In this document: positions 44,846 to 54,827 of the stretch, one piece after another
How positions within the stretch are numbered: the stretch's first letter is position 1
Layout: each line of letters begins with the position of its first letter
NCBI GenBank assembly: GCA_963580455.1
Contig: OY756970.1
Span: 21,018,001-21,082,000 of the forward strand
Direction of reading: 5' to 3'
Source: Euonymus europaeus
Lineage: Eukaryota; Streptophyta; Magnoliopsida; Celastrales; Celastraceae
Length of the DNA stretch: 64,000 nt
Notes under the pieces: model-generated
Seen by the model: the letters and a program-made list of their open reading frames with translations, nothing else
What the model was told of the DNA's origin: nothing
Databases searched by the model: none
Position numbers and translations under genes: made by a program

Positions 44846-45277
44846 CTACACACAACAGATAAAATAACCAAAATGAATGTCAAAACTAGCACTATCAAGT
44901 TTAATAATAGACAAAAGGTTGGCAAACACTTTAGGAACATACAGAACATGAGGAAGTTGAGTGGAAGAGGACATGTGGATAGAATCAATAGAGGCCAAAG
45001 ACAAATAAGTATCATTAGCAGTATAGACATTCATAGAGGACGGAGGAGAAACACAATTATGTAACAGAGTCATATGGAATGCAATACCATAGTCAATTAT
45101 TAAAACAGAGGAAGGAATACCTGACAAAAAATCTAGCGAACCTGAAGTACTAGAAGTCATGGCAGAGGCAGGTGATGGAAAAGAAGTCGTCATCTGCTGA
45201 AGGTGAGAGAGCTGAGCACAGAGATCAATCAAATTATAGATACTCTCTGTAGTGGTGAATCCAGAAATCTTTCCCAA
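44846..45277 (-). pseudogene. Copia protease / GAG-pre-integrase region
   Basis: LIIDYGIAFHMTLLHNCVSP occupies the protease active-site position, where functional copia elements have D-S/T-G. The middle residue is Tyr here, so the protease is presumably dead. LPHVLYVPKVFANLLSIIKL follows, the standard start of the GAG-pre-integrase region. Confidence 0.75.
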
Positions 45278-45334
45278 AGATGGAGACCAAACATCTTTCT
45301 TCAGACATTGATTTTTCCAATGTTATTTTTGAAG

Positions 45335-45706
45335 TCATAATAATGCACATTCATCATGTGAAAGATGGCCCCGAGGGCGAGTAAAGGAGGTAGTAGAACA
45401 ACAACTATAATCAGTAGAAGTATGTAACAATGGAGACCTCAAAGAGGCTAGAAAAACATATGATGCATAACTCAATGGAATGTCAGTCTTAAGTCTAGTT
45501 TCCTCATATTTAAGCTCTCGAACAACAACATCAACAGTAGGAAGATGAGAGCGATGCAATATACTCTCACACAATGTTTCAAATTGATTATCAATTTCAA
45601 CAAGAAATTTAGTCAGACGAACATATTCCCTAAATTTCAGATAATTAGCAAAAGCTTTCAGACTTTCTGGCTCTATCAATGCCAACTGATCCCACAAAGT
45701 AGTCAT
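45335..45706 (-). pseudogene. Copia gag fragment
   Basis: UBN2-type gag sequence: TTLWDQLALIEPESLKAFAN and LVEIDNQFETLCESILHRSH, the latter matching the usual block before a PLP motif that is degraded here. Only about 120 codons are open. It connects in order to the protease region on its left and the LTR on its right. Confidence 0.7.
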
Positions 45707-46599
45707 CTCTGCATAATAAACTTGAATTGGCCTCCCCTATTGTCTAGTGGTCATGACAGCAAGATCCAGCTCATAACATTTGACAATATTAACCTCTTGA
45801 AATAACTCAGAAAAATACTTCCCTACATCTTTGGCAGTGAAATATTTGGTAGCGAACATCATACCTATCTAAGGTTCAGCAATATTATAAAATCATGTAA
45901 AGATTTGAGCATTTTTAGAATCTTAATTATCACTAGACAAAGCAAATCCTTCTTCCTTTTCATTAGTGGATCGAGATCGAGCGATAGACCCATAAATATA
46001 ACCCCATTTTTCATCGAAGAAGAAAGTTATTCATAACATTCGCCCAATATGAATAATTATCACCAGTCAAACAAACATTAATGGAGTGATTCCTATCATC
46101 AGAAGCCATAGCAATCAAACACTCATATTACCAAAAAAAGAAAGCTCAGTCGATTTAAAACAGTACCCAAATCCACAAAATTAGTCACAAATAAGACCAA
46201 AACAAACCCTTTAACAATAATGGCACTCTCAATGACAAAAGTCAGCATCAAACTAGAGGATACAAAATTACATGTGGAGCATCAAAATTGGGTTAACCCG
46301 CACCAAAACTGACCCACCAAAGCACCATCACGCTCGACACATCAAAAGAAACACGACCTGAGCAGACCTTCACCGTACTAGAATTGTCTCCAAAATCGAC
46401 CCACGCATACTAGCACTCGTAACAGAACAATCGCATACACAGACTGGAACCATGAACAAAATAGATGTATAGTCACAACCAACAAGTCACACACTAGAGA
46501 AGAACGGGAGAATCGCGAATCAGAGGAGATGTCGTAGTCACGGTGAACGGTCACCGAGGTTGCTGACGAAAGGAGTCGCAACCCTAATATGATACCATG

Positions 46600-46964
46600 T
46601 GATAATTTATGTATTCTTATTGATTGAATGGGTATTGCATGAAGTTATATACAAAACAACCATAGGGTTTCTTAGTTACAAATTCTTTAATTTGTAAGAT
46701 TCCTAAAATAGCTAATAGCTACAACTCTCTCACAATCTTCTGATAACTCTCAATCCACAAATCTAGACAAACACCGGATCAATTTCATTCATAACACATA
46801 ACAAGTTCACAGAGTTCTTACAGAGCATACTGCATAAATAGTAAACCCTTACAGACATTCACCAATACAATAGACTTTATATCAAAAACATAAAGACTAA
46901 ACTGCCCTTAGATAAAACACTTAACATAATTAACCATTATAACAAAAGGTCAATTCATTCAACA
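46600..46964 (-). repeat. Copia LTR (365 bp, TG...CA) with adjacent PBS and PPT
   Basis: On the minus strand it starts TGTTGAATG next to the polypurine tract AAGTGGAG (46972-46965) and ends AAATTATCA, two bases before TGGTATCAT, the initiator-Met-tRNA type primer site of plant copia elements. No second copy of this LTR was found in the window. Confidence 0.75.
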
Positions 46965-48379
46965 CTCCACTTGAATTGAGCTTCAGAAATCACACCCATT
47001 CTGGAACGAAAGAAACTGAACTTGTCCCTTGGAAGGGCCTTGGTGAGCATGTCAGCAACCTGCTCTCCGGTGTTACAAAATTCCAGACTAACTTCACCTT
47101 CCTCGACTACATCTCTGATGAACTGGTAATGAATTTTAAAATGCTTAGTCAGATTATGCTCAACCGAGTTCTTTGCTATGGCAATGGCAACTTTACTATC
47201 ACTCAGTATCACAGTAGGCTCCCCTTGAACAAAGCCAACATCCTCTAATATTTTCCTCATCCATGAAGGCTGTGATGCTGCCTTAGAAGCAGCAACAAAC
47301 TCTGCCTCTGCAGATGACAAGGCAACAGATTTTTGTTTCTTTGCAAGCCAAGTGCACATACCTGAACCCACACTAAGCACATAACCAGTAGTACTTTTCA
47401 TATCATCCGCAAAATCGGCCCAGTCACTATCACAAAATCCGGATAATGTTACAGGCTTCCACTTCTCATACCAAATACCATAATCGATGGTACCCTTCAG
47501 ATACCTAAAAACTCTTTTCAGAGTTCCTAAGTGTAACTGACTTGGAGCTTGCATATACCTGGACAGTAAAGTAGCAGCAAACATAACATCTGGCCTAGTA
47601 TTTGTCATGTACAGGAGACTTCCCACCATACTTCTGTAAACACTAACATCAACTTTTATAGCTCCATCACTCTTCTTCAGTTGTTCATTTGAAAGTAAAG
47701 GCACTACCACAGGATTGCAGTCTAAAAGTCTATGCTTCTTCAAAACAGATTTAATATAGGCAGATTGAGAAATAAAAATACCTGCCTCAGATTGAATAAC
47801 TTCAATTCCCAAGCAATATTTTAGTAACCCCAGATCTGCCATCTCATAAGCTTCCATCATACTCCTTTTAAAACTGCCAATTTGCTGCTCATCATTCCCT
47901 GTAATGATTAGATCATCAACATAAAGAGATATAATCATGATGGAATTCTCCCTTTTTAAGGTGTACAAAGTACTTTCATGTTTACTCTTCCGTAATCCTC
48001 TTTGCTTGAAGAAATTATTCACTTCTGAATACCAAGTTCTTGGTGACTGCTTGAGCCCATAAAGCGCCTTCTTCAACTTGTAAACTTTGTTTTCTGCTCC
48101 AACAACTTCATACCCCTCAGGCTGGTCAACAAAAACTTCTTCTTCTAACACTCCATTTAAAAAGGCAGACTTTACATCAAGCTGATGCACTTTCCAGTTT
48201 ACTTGAGCAGCTATGGACAGAACAATCCTCACAGTTTCAAGTCGTGCCACTGGGGCAAACGTCTCCTGAAAATCTACTCCAGGCCTTTGAGTGAAGCCCT
48301 TGGCAACCAACCTTGCCTTCAATTTTTGAATGCTGCCATCTGGATGTTGTTTGATCTTATACACCCATTCATTCAACAC
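46955..48379 (-). CDS. Copia reverse transcriptase-RNase H, uninterrupted but 5'-truncated
   Basis: 474 open codons, transposon gene. RT blocks: [54 protein letters not shown], and the catalytic [13 protein letters not shown]. RNase H blocks: [43 protein letters not shown], and the C-terminal [19 protein letters not shown]. Catalytic Asp/Glu residues are in place and no stop interrupts, so this half is much better preserved than the gag-integrase half. The frame begins abruptly at the WVYKIKQ block; the upstream part (integrase to RT fingers) is absent to the right. Its stop codon lies inside the LTR. Confidence 0.93.
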   Translation of the reverse strand: MLNEWVYKIKQHPDGSIQKLKARLVAKGFTQRPGVDFQETFAPVARLETVRIVLSIAAQVNWKVHQLDVKSAFLNGVLEEEVFVDQPEGYEVVGAENKVYKLKKALYGLKQSPRTWYSEVNNFFKQRGLRKSKHESTLYTLKRENSIMIISLYVDDLIITGNDEQQIGSFKRSMMEAYEMADLGLLKYCLGIEVIQSEAGIFISQSAYIKSVLKKHRLLDCNPVVVPLLSNEQLKKSDGAIKVDVSVYRSMVGSLLYMTNTRPDVMFAATLLSRYMQAPSQLHLGTLKRVFRYLKGTIDYGIWYEKWKPVTLSGFCDSDWADFADDMKSTTGYVLSVGSGMCTWLAKKQKSVALSSAEAEFVAASKAASQPSWMRKILEDVGFVQGEPTVILSDSKVAIAIAKNSVEHNLTKHFKIHYQFIRDVVEEGEVSLEFCNTGEQVADMLTKALPRDKFSFFRSRMGVISEAQFKWSVE

Positions 48380-48743
48380 CTTCTTATATAGTGTCTAAGT
48401 TCCTTAGTTCCTTTCTTCAATGGGGATTTGATAGAGAAGGTAAAGCATGAGCCATGTACTTGAAACCATCTAAAATATTATTTACTTGGAACATTAGCTG
48501 CTCCATAAATGTGCTTGAACTCATTTATCATTGTCTTTGATCCATGTTCGACCAAACGGTGATATCTTTGGTGTCCTTTATCCGTTTTGATCTATAATAT
48601 ATCAAATCGAACTTAGTTTCGAGTCTACAACATGACGTTAACAGCTACGGTCGTAAACGTATTTTTTTGGCCTAAAACACAGACGTTGTAGCGCTCTCTT
48701 TGTTGTTCACGTAACACATACAACCAACACAAAATTAAAGCAG

Positions 48744-48796
<53 letters not shown>

Positions 48797-49126
48797 AGAG
48801 CTAGAGAGATGTACTCCTGCATGAATCACGATCAAGTAATTAAAACTTGATTAGTCACGCAAAAGTAAAAATGAAAGCCAAACGCACGCACGCACTGTGG
48901 TAGAGGACCCCACGCGTTTTGTTGGATACATCACAATCAGACCTTGAACATTTCGCTTAATTTCCCGAAAGAAGAAAAAATTAGAATAGAAGATGAAGAT
49001 GGAGTCTATCACTAAGATGAAGTAAATCTTGGTTTTGAAAACCATACAAGTACAATAAGGAGGAAAAGAATAATTAACCAAATCTGATTGATATTTCCAA
49101 CTGAGCTGAAGAACACCCATGCATGT
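48380..49126. other. Spacer with (GA)n microsatellite; 3' UTR of the small minus-strand gene
   Basis: Right of the copia block there is no recognisable integrase or LTR. The AG run at 48748-48794 generates artefactual frames. From about 48900 to 49126 lies the probable 3' UTR of the small gene. Confidence 0.5.
48748..48794. repeat. (AG)n microsatellite
   Basis: Uninterrupted AG dinucleotides followed by GCTAGAGCTAGAG. Confidence 0.97.
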
Positions 49127-49285
49127 TCATGAAGAGCAGCAGCAAGTCATGAGGAGAGAAACAATGTTGCGGACAAAACATGTGAATATGCGACGCTTGA
49201 TAAGTCCTCTTCTCGGAGGGAGAGTTTGCCTCTTGCCCATCTTTGATCCCAAATTTTCATCAGTTATTGCGAACCGTGAATCCAT
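49127..49285 (-). CDS. Small basic protein, unknown function (52 aa)
   Basis: The frame starting MDSRFAITDENLGSK continues MGKRQTLPPRRGLIKRRIF and ends VRNIVSLLMTC plus CCSS. It resembles a class of short uncharacterised plant proteins with a GKRQ-LPP-RG-IK-RIF core, but I cannot name a family with certainty. Support beyond the ORF: removing the hAT-type element just upstream restores a clean leader of about 68 nt behind a TATATATT box (49949-49956), so the locus has promoter architecture. The C-terminal Cys run may reflect read-through of a lost splice site. The longer frame from 49312 begins inside the transposon and is rejected as start. Confidence 0.5.
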   Translation of the reverse strand: MDSRFAITDENLGSKMGKRQTLPPRRGLIKRRIFTCFVRNIVSLLMTCCCSS

Positions 49286-49297
49286 CTCTGCCAGCTG

Positions 49298-49856
49298 CAG
49301 GGGCGGAGCCACCCTTGGGCTAGGGTGGGCTCTAGCCCGAGGTAACTTTTTAAATTTTTTTAGTATATATACTTATATATACCCTAATAAACATATGTCT
49401 CTACTAACATATTTATTGATTTGGAAATTTAAGCTCAATAGCCCAGTACAGACTTCAACTCATCGCTGAGTTGTGTTGCGGATTAGTTGATACGAATAAA
49501 TTTTAGTATTATAATTTGATTGACAATGATAGATTATACTTCAATAACCTAGCACAGTGAAACAGTGAAAGTCGCTTGATAGTGTTTGTAATATATCTGT
49601 AAATTTTGTTCTTTAACAATTTTTTATTCTCATGTGAGTTTTGTTATGTTCGACTTTTCATTCCCACGTGTAAGTACATTGTTGATTACTTCTCAATTCA
49701 ATTTTGATAAATAACACCCAAAAAAAAATCGGGGGCGATGCCCCCGAACCCCCACCAACCTATCGACTCCCAAGTATAAGCTCCTAGCTCCATCCCTAGT
49801 ATGTATTGTTGCTACTCGATAGCCCAAGGTAGAAAAAAATCCTGGCTCCGCCCTTG
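49298..49856. mobile_element. Non-autonomous hAT-type element (559 bp) with TIRs and 8-bp target duplication
   Basis: Begins CAGGGGCGGAGCCA and ends TGGCTCCGCCCTTG (inverse with one mismatch), flanked on both sides by GCCAGCTG (49290-49297, 49857-49864). The interior is AT-rich and non-coding, with GGGCTAGGGTGGGCTCTAGCCC-like subterminal palindromic sequence. TIR sequence and 8-bp duplication place it with hAT-type MITEs. It differs in sequence from the element at 4921-5901. Confidence 0.92.
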
Positions 49857-49864
49857 GCCAGCTG

Positions 49865-49960
49865 ATTGATATTATAATCTGTGTGTTTGTGACTCTCTGT
49901 CGGTGTGTGTGTTTGAGGAGTGGAAAAGGAGGAGGAGATGATGAACCAAATATATAGAAA
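49865..49960 (-). promoter_or_regulatory. Core promoter/leader of the small gene, separated from its ATG by the hAT-type element
   Basis: On the minus strand, TATATATT (49956-49949) lies about 30 nt before a CT/CA-rich leader (TCCTCCTCCTTTTCCACTCC). That leader runs to the element, and 12 nt remain between the element and the ATG at 49285. Confidence 0.5.
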
Positions 49961-51939
49961 GCCAATACAAGGTCCTAGCTCGTAAAAAAACAATTGTTCT
50001 TAGATTCCCTAAATACGTGTCAATTTGAGAAACACAAGGTAATTGACACTCTTGATGTACGAACGAAACAGCGTTAATTAGACAAGTAACTGCATAAAGG
50101 AGAAAAATCAAAGGGATTAGGGCAGGTTTGAAAATTTTGGCTTCTTGGTCTATAATTATCGATACATTTAGAGTGTAAATGTATAGAAGTGAGTCGCTTC
50201 CGGCTTGGCTTGTAGTCGTAGTCTTTTAGCTTATCCAGTGGTCGCCCTTCTACACGCACGCGCCAGACAGATGTAGTGAATGTTGCAAGGACTTTTTCTA
50301 CATTAATTATCTCAGTTTTGGACAATTTGGTATATGTGTGTGTGTATAGCCGTATGTTGAATAAATTAGCCTATTTTATGTAGAGCTCAAGTGCTGAAGC
50401 CTTTATACGTACTAGCTAGGGCTGAACCTTTTTTTTTTCTTGTCTTTGACCTAATAATTGATATTACTAGTGTACTGCACAATTAGAGGACAATTAACGG
50501 CTTTACTTTTTCTACTGCTTTACCATTTCTCATGCATGCTTACATGGTTGACTTGATGCAGTGACCAAAATCGAGTCTGACCCACTTTTTCAATAAGGTC
50601 AACGGTTCAATAAAGTCACAGATTCAGTCAACTTTGACTTGCTTGAAATATGGTACTCTAATGGATCCGAAGCCCAAAGAAAAGCCTAGAACTCACAATA
50701 TGGAGTTGGAGCTCGTCTAAACTGGGTCTCACCCAATAAATATCTTCCAAGGTCACAAGGACAAGTTGTGCATGGCATGCTCTGAGCTCGCCTACCACCA
50801 CCACTATAGGAGCTCGCCAAGAGGTAAATTTGTTGATTATTCTAGTAGTATGTATGACATCTGTTAGATTGCAGGTAAGCACATCCTATTTCCAACTTGG
50901 TACACTCATTTAATGTTTCTATATCGATTCTAGTCATAAACCTCCTTTTTGGCTGACCTTTTGTAAAGTAGGTGTCACTTCATGTTGATTTCCTCGCATC
51001 AGTGTCAGACCTGTATGTCTACGATAAAATACCACAAATCCCTTACTAAATTTAGTAAACTGATACATTATAAATAGGTCTCTCATTCTTTGGAAGAGGG
51101 ATGAAGATTTGGACACAATAACAAAACTATCAGAAACTCTCTAAATTCTTTCAGCTAGAACACTCCTGAACACCCACTCTTCTTTCCTAATCTTTATCGC
51201 AGTTATTGTCTTTTCATTCATTGAACTGATTTTATTGTCGGAGTCCCAACAACCAGTCCCCTCAAATTCGAACCTTGGTTTCTAAGTTTTTCTTTAATTG
51301 GAAAATTGTGTAGGATATAGAGAAACTCAAATTTTTTGAAAATTACTAGTGCCCACTTAAAGTCCAAGTTTTGGTGATTGTGAATTTTGGACATCTACGC
51401 TTAGGCAATGACTTATTTTTTTCAAATTGCGTCATTTATCAACGAAAATAATGTAGAATTTCAAAATCCATGCTGCTAAATCACGCACGCGCTCACTTGA
51501 ATTTTGTGACATTCCACGTATATTAAGTCGATTAAAAAATTGTTAGAAGTTGGTATAAATATTAAGTCAGAAAACATTCAATCGGAGTATATCTATAAAC
51601 TGTACATATACCGGTATAATAAGTCCGAAGCGTCAACATTTGTAATGCCTGTCTGTCACTGCAGTGAGTTGTTTGTCCGCATGCAGTTCCATCCCATTAC
51701 GTGGCGCAGGCTACGTTGACGTCTTTACCTCACATTTTCTGACTTTCTGGCACAAATGTCAATGAAAGTAATCATGAGGAAATAAACCCAGAAACAATTT
51801 CAAAGGGACCAATGATACCGTAGTTAAGGGACCTGGAGAGAGTAGAATTAATGATCGAAGTACGATTGATGGGTACCTATATTTGAACGCACACCTACTC
51901 CCACCCCTATCAACCTACCTATGTGTATTGACGTTATAA
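49961..51939. other. Accessory spacer, partly LTR-like
   Basis: No gene. 50640-51255 has features of a solo LTR (separate entry). The rest is AT-rich without recognisable elements. Confidence 0.45.
50640..51255 (+). repeat. Possible solo LTR (gypsy-like)
   Basis: TATAAATAGGTCTCTCATTC at about 51069 is followed by a CT-rich run and ends GTCGGAGTCCCAACA, a layout seen at the R-U5 end of many plant gypsy LTRs. No internal domain, second LTR or target duplication was found, and boundaries are approximate. Confidence 0.3.
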
Positions 51940-52248
51940 GAGTACATGCAATGATTTATAAATTATTGTATTCACTAAAATTATTTGTGGATTTCACTTT
52001 TATCACATAAAAATTTAAATCACACACATCTCCCAATACAGTCAGATCAGCAAAACACATCTCTCAATATAATTATTCATTTCTTCATTATTCAAACCAA
52101 TTATTTTCCTTTCCTATATCTTTTCCACAACAAAACTACACAAAAATCAAGATTGGTCCCACCAAAACACATATTTTAATACAACTAAATCAACAAGACA
52201 CATCTCCTAATACAGTCACATCTTAAACACACACCATTGCATGTGCTC
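51940..52248. mobile_element. Tourist-like (PIF/Harbinger) MITE, 309 bp
   Basis: Ends GAGTACATGCAATG and CATTGCATGTGCTC are inverted with one mismatch, and both flanks are TAA (51937-51939, 52249-52251), the 3-bp target of PIF/Harbinger elements. The interior repeats CACATCTC-CAATA/CTAATACAGTCA motifs and has no coding capacity. Confidence 0.85.
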
Positions 52249-52251
52249 TAA

Positions 52252-52674
52252 CCGAACTAATTTATAAATTGTGAGTGATTGAATTTCGAAAAAAAATATT
52301 TTTAAAATTCAACGATGGACTTTTTCAGACTTATTCTCTCTCTACTTTTTTGGAACTTGTGTCTTTTTTGGAATTTGTGTCTATCAAGAAGTCATACTCT
52401 CTCTTCCCCGTCTTCTCTCTTCTCACTAGAGCAACCCCATTGATGGCACTATATTCTCAATCCCACCCTACCCAAACCCCCCTATGTGGTCTTATCACTA
52501 GACATAAGAATTATTATTGATGTTTGTCTAGTGTAGTCATCTTAATAGTCTTTGACATTTACCAATGTCTCTGTATTGTACTATATGTCATTTTTGGCTC
52601 GGCTCAGACAGGATTGTCGCGCCTAGATAAATAATTTTGATTCAAGTTATTAGGTACGCGTACTATATAAAGTA
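52252..52674. other. Short AT-rich spacer
   Basis: No recognisable gene. CTAGAGCAACCCCATTGATGG at 52427-52447 resembles one MITE terminus, but no partner end was found. Confidence 0.4.
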
Positions 52675-52691
52675 ACATTAGTTAGTACGTG

Positions 52692-52907
52692 CCCCCAGGG
52701 CATATGGCTGAGCGGTATCCACCTTGTCAAAACTCTTAACGGGGGAAGTGGAGGTTGTGAGTTCGAACCCTCGTAGAGGCATTCGACCACTTCTGAAGCG
52801 GCAGGTGGTCCCTACCGTAAGGCTGCACATCTTGCGACTTACATCTGTCAGTGACTCCCAGGGCAGGGAACTGGCAGACGGGTTTCGGTTTCTCGACCCC
52901 AAACCGA
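52692..52907 (+). mobile_element. tRNA-derived SINE (216 bp) with perfect 17-bp target duplications
   Basis: Pol III A-box-like TGGCTGAGCGGTAT (52702-52715) and B-box-like GTGAGTTCGAACCC about 40 bp later form a tRNA-like head; the tail (AAGGCTGCACATCTTGCGAC, GGTTTCGGTTTCTCGACCCC) is tRNA-unrelated. Identical 17-bp flanks ACATTAGTTAGTACGTG at 52675-52691 and 52908-52924 are the target duplication. No poly(A) end. A perfect long duplication indicates recent LINE-assisted insertion. Confidence 0.9.
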
Positions 52908-52924
52908 ACATTAGTTAGTACGTG

Positions 52925-53509
52925 TACCTTCTTATACTTTTGAATTATGTCACAGAGTACGGGTACCATGTGTGGTGTGAACCTTTTGTTGTGTCGATTG
53001 ACCTTGGAGAAGATGAATGACCCAATGTTCGGTATAACTTGTTGGCAGAGTTGGACACATTTTGGAGACAATATGTTGAAATAATTGGCGATGATGAGAG
53101 AGCATATAGTGTTAGACGCTCATTGGACTTCTTTCAAAATGATGTTGATGCACCATTTCAGTACTGGATGACAATGCCAGACATGGATCTGTTGATTGCT
53201 TCTGCATACAACGTGATATTACACGTTCTTAATCATCGAGAGAGCTGGACATATCTACCACTTCGTACAACACCCCCACCACCTTGGCAGCATTACGCTA
53301 TTGCTAAAGGGTACGTAAATGATAATCACTACGTCAAGGTTGGTTTGACAGAGGATTACCCAATGCCTCCTATTACGCCTGAGTGGATTCACTGTAGACA
53401 TGTTTGTGCAGCTGAATAGGCTACTCCGTATGCTGAACGATTAGATGCGTATATGCAGTCAGTGCGGTCTAATTTTTCTTCCAATGATCCTATTCACGTG
53501 CTTGATTAA
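52925..53509 (+). pseudogene. Transposon-associated OTU-like cysteine protease domain, C-terminal fragment with two stops
   Basis: The frame (codons from about 52961) gives YHVWCEPFVVSIDLGEDE, a stop at 53018-53020, then a 126-codon open stretch: WRQYVEIIGDDERAYSVRRS, YWMTMPDMDLLIASAYNVIL, and NDNHYVKVGLTEDYPMPPIT. A stop at 53417-53419 interrupts, and ERLDAYMQSVRSNFS continues in frame to a terminal TAA at 53507-53509. The WxTMPDMxxLIASAYN block and the N-x-x-H-Y-x-x-V (putative catalytic His) are, as I recall, typical of OTU-like domains carried by plant Mutator-like elements. The N-terminal catalytic Cys half is absent. Confidence 0.6.
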
Positions 53510-54827
53510 ATTTACATGTAATAATAAAATTTCAACAATTTGCATGCAACATGATCTGTTTTGTTAAACTTTCGAATTCGTCATATTAAATATAATAAAT
53601 TTATTTATTTTAACACTGACGAATTTTATTTATATCTGCCAAAAACAAATGATATATACGCCACAATTTGTCTTGATTTCAATGCTTTCATACATAAAAA
53701 GATTAAAAAAAAGAGTAACAAGTCTGACAGCAGAGGACATAATAGTACAGCCATTATTAGTTCTCCCTCCACCTATAGTGTGGAGGTGTGTAAAATAGAT
53801 GTGGTCGGATTATCAAAACCCATCATTAATTCTACTAACACTCCTCGTCACTGAAAATCAGAATCCCTCAGATATATCTATCCTACTTAAGGCGGGGGAA
53901 AAGACAAAAATCACTACCACAGCCAGCTGAGCAAGCCAGATGGGAACCAGCTAGCAAACCAAAGTCAAAAAAATAATATCTAGGAAATCTCCTGGCTGAG
54001 ACAATCTATATCTGGCGAAGTCGCTCCAAAATTCGGATGTTTGACTTTTCTTGTGGTTTAAGAAAGTGTTGAGGATTTTCTTGGAAAGGAATTTCCATTG
54101 CACGACTGATGCATGGGTCTTGTACGTACTTGAGTGGAAAACAAGTCCACCATGTGTTTGAATTGAAGTAGCAGACTCCATTTCAATCGCTAAAGCTAGC
54201 TGGATGAAGTCAAGGCACATAAACAAACACAAGATAGCTTTACTTCACAGTTCACACGAGGCCCACACGTTTTCAAGAAAGGAAAAAAAAATGCATGAAA
54301 TGGGTAGGAATATGTTATGTTATATGATCATACAACTGAAGGCAGTCATCTCATACGTTCATCATCTCATGATCGATCTTCAAAATTGAAATTAATTAAT
54401 TAGCCAACTCATATGCTAAACTGTAAGAAGGCACTATAAATGCAGAGTTGAAATGCAAAAAATTGGATCCTGTTAAATTTTATAGATCAATAGCAGTCAG
54501 AGATACATACAAGGCCAATTTGACACAGCAACTGTGGAATTAATATAATTAATTGTAAAGAATTTCTTAGAGTATTGCTGTTCTTCTGACAACCTCATTA
54601 TTCCGAATCTTATGCGATCAAGCTATAGGTCACTATTAAAGAATTCATTCATCCCTATACAAGTATAAAAAATGTGCTAGAACCAGGTGCTTTGACTGTT
54701 ATCTCATTGAATAAATATCAAATGTCGGAAGTTACCTATCAGACGGCAGTAGTTGCAGACGTAAAAGAATTGCAGATAGTATCCGTATCTCCCAGAAAAC
54801 CTTTGGAGATATATATTGGGTAAGGCC
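53510..54827. other. AT-rich spacer and TBL14 3' UTR
   Basis: No gene recognised. The 200-300 bp next to 54828 is the likely 3' UTR of the TBL14-like gene. Confidence 0.5.

Larger units (their letters stand above)
44330..48379 (-). mobile_element. Ty1/copia region in permuted order around a single LTR
   Basis: Reading the minus strand 5' to 3' (right to left): reverse transcriptase/RNase H (48379-46955), purine-rich AAGTGGAG, one LTR (46964-46600), primer-binding site TGGTATCAT (46597-46589), gag (45706-45335), protease region (45277-44846), integrase (44686 to about 44330). A normal element reads LTR-gag-PR-INT-RT-RH-LTR. Here the 3' half of one copy precedes the LTR and the 5' half of a copy follows it. 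Two partial copies sharing one LTR, or a rearranged circle, would give this. The outer LTRs are not seen. Confidence 0.8.

Noticed and set aside
48625..48822. Leu/Ser repeat protein frame
   Set aside because: Generated by the (AG)n microsatellite.
49127..49312. Longer start for the small gene (from 49312)
   Set aside because: The extra codons derive from the inserted hAT-type element; the start at 49285 agrees with the restored leader.
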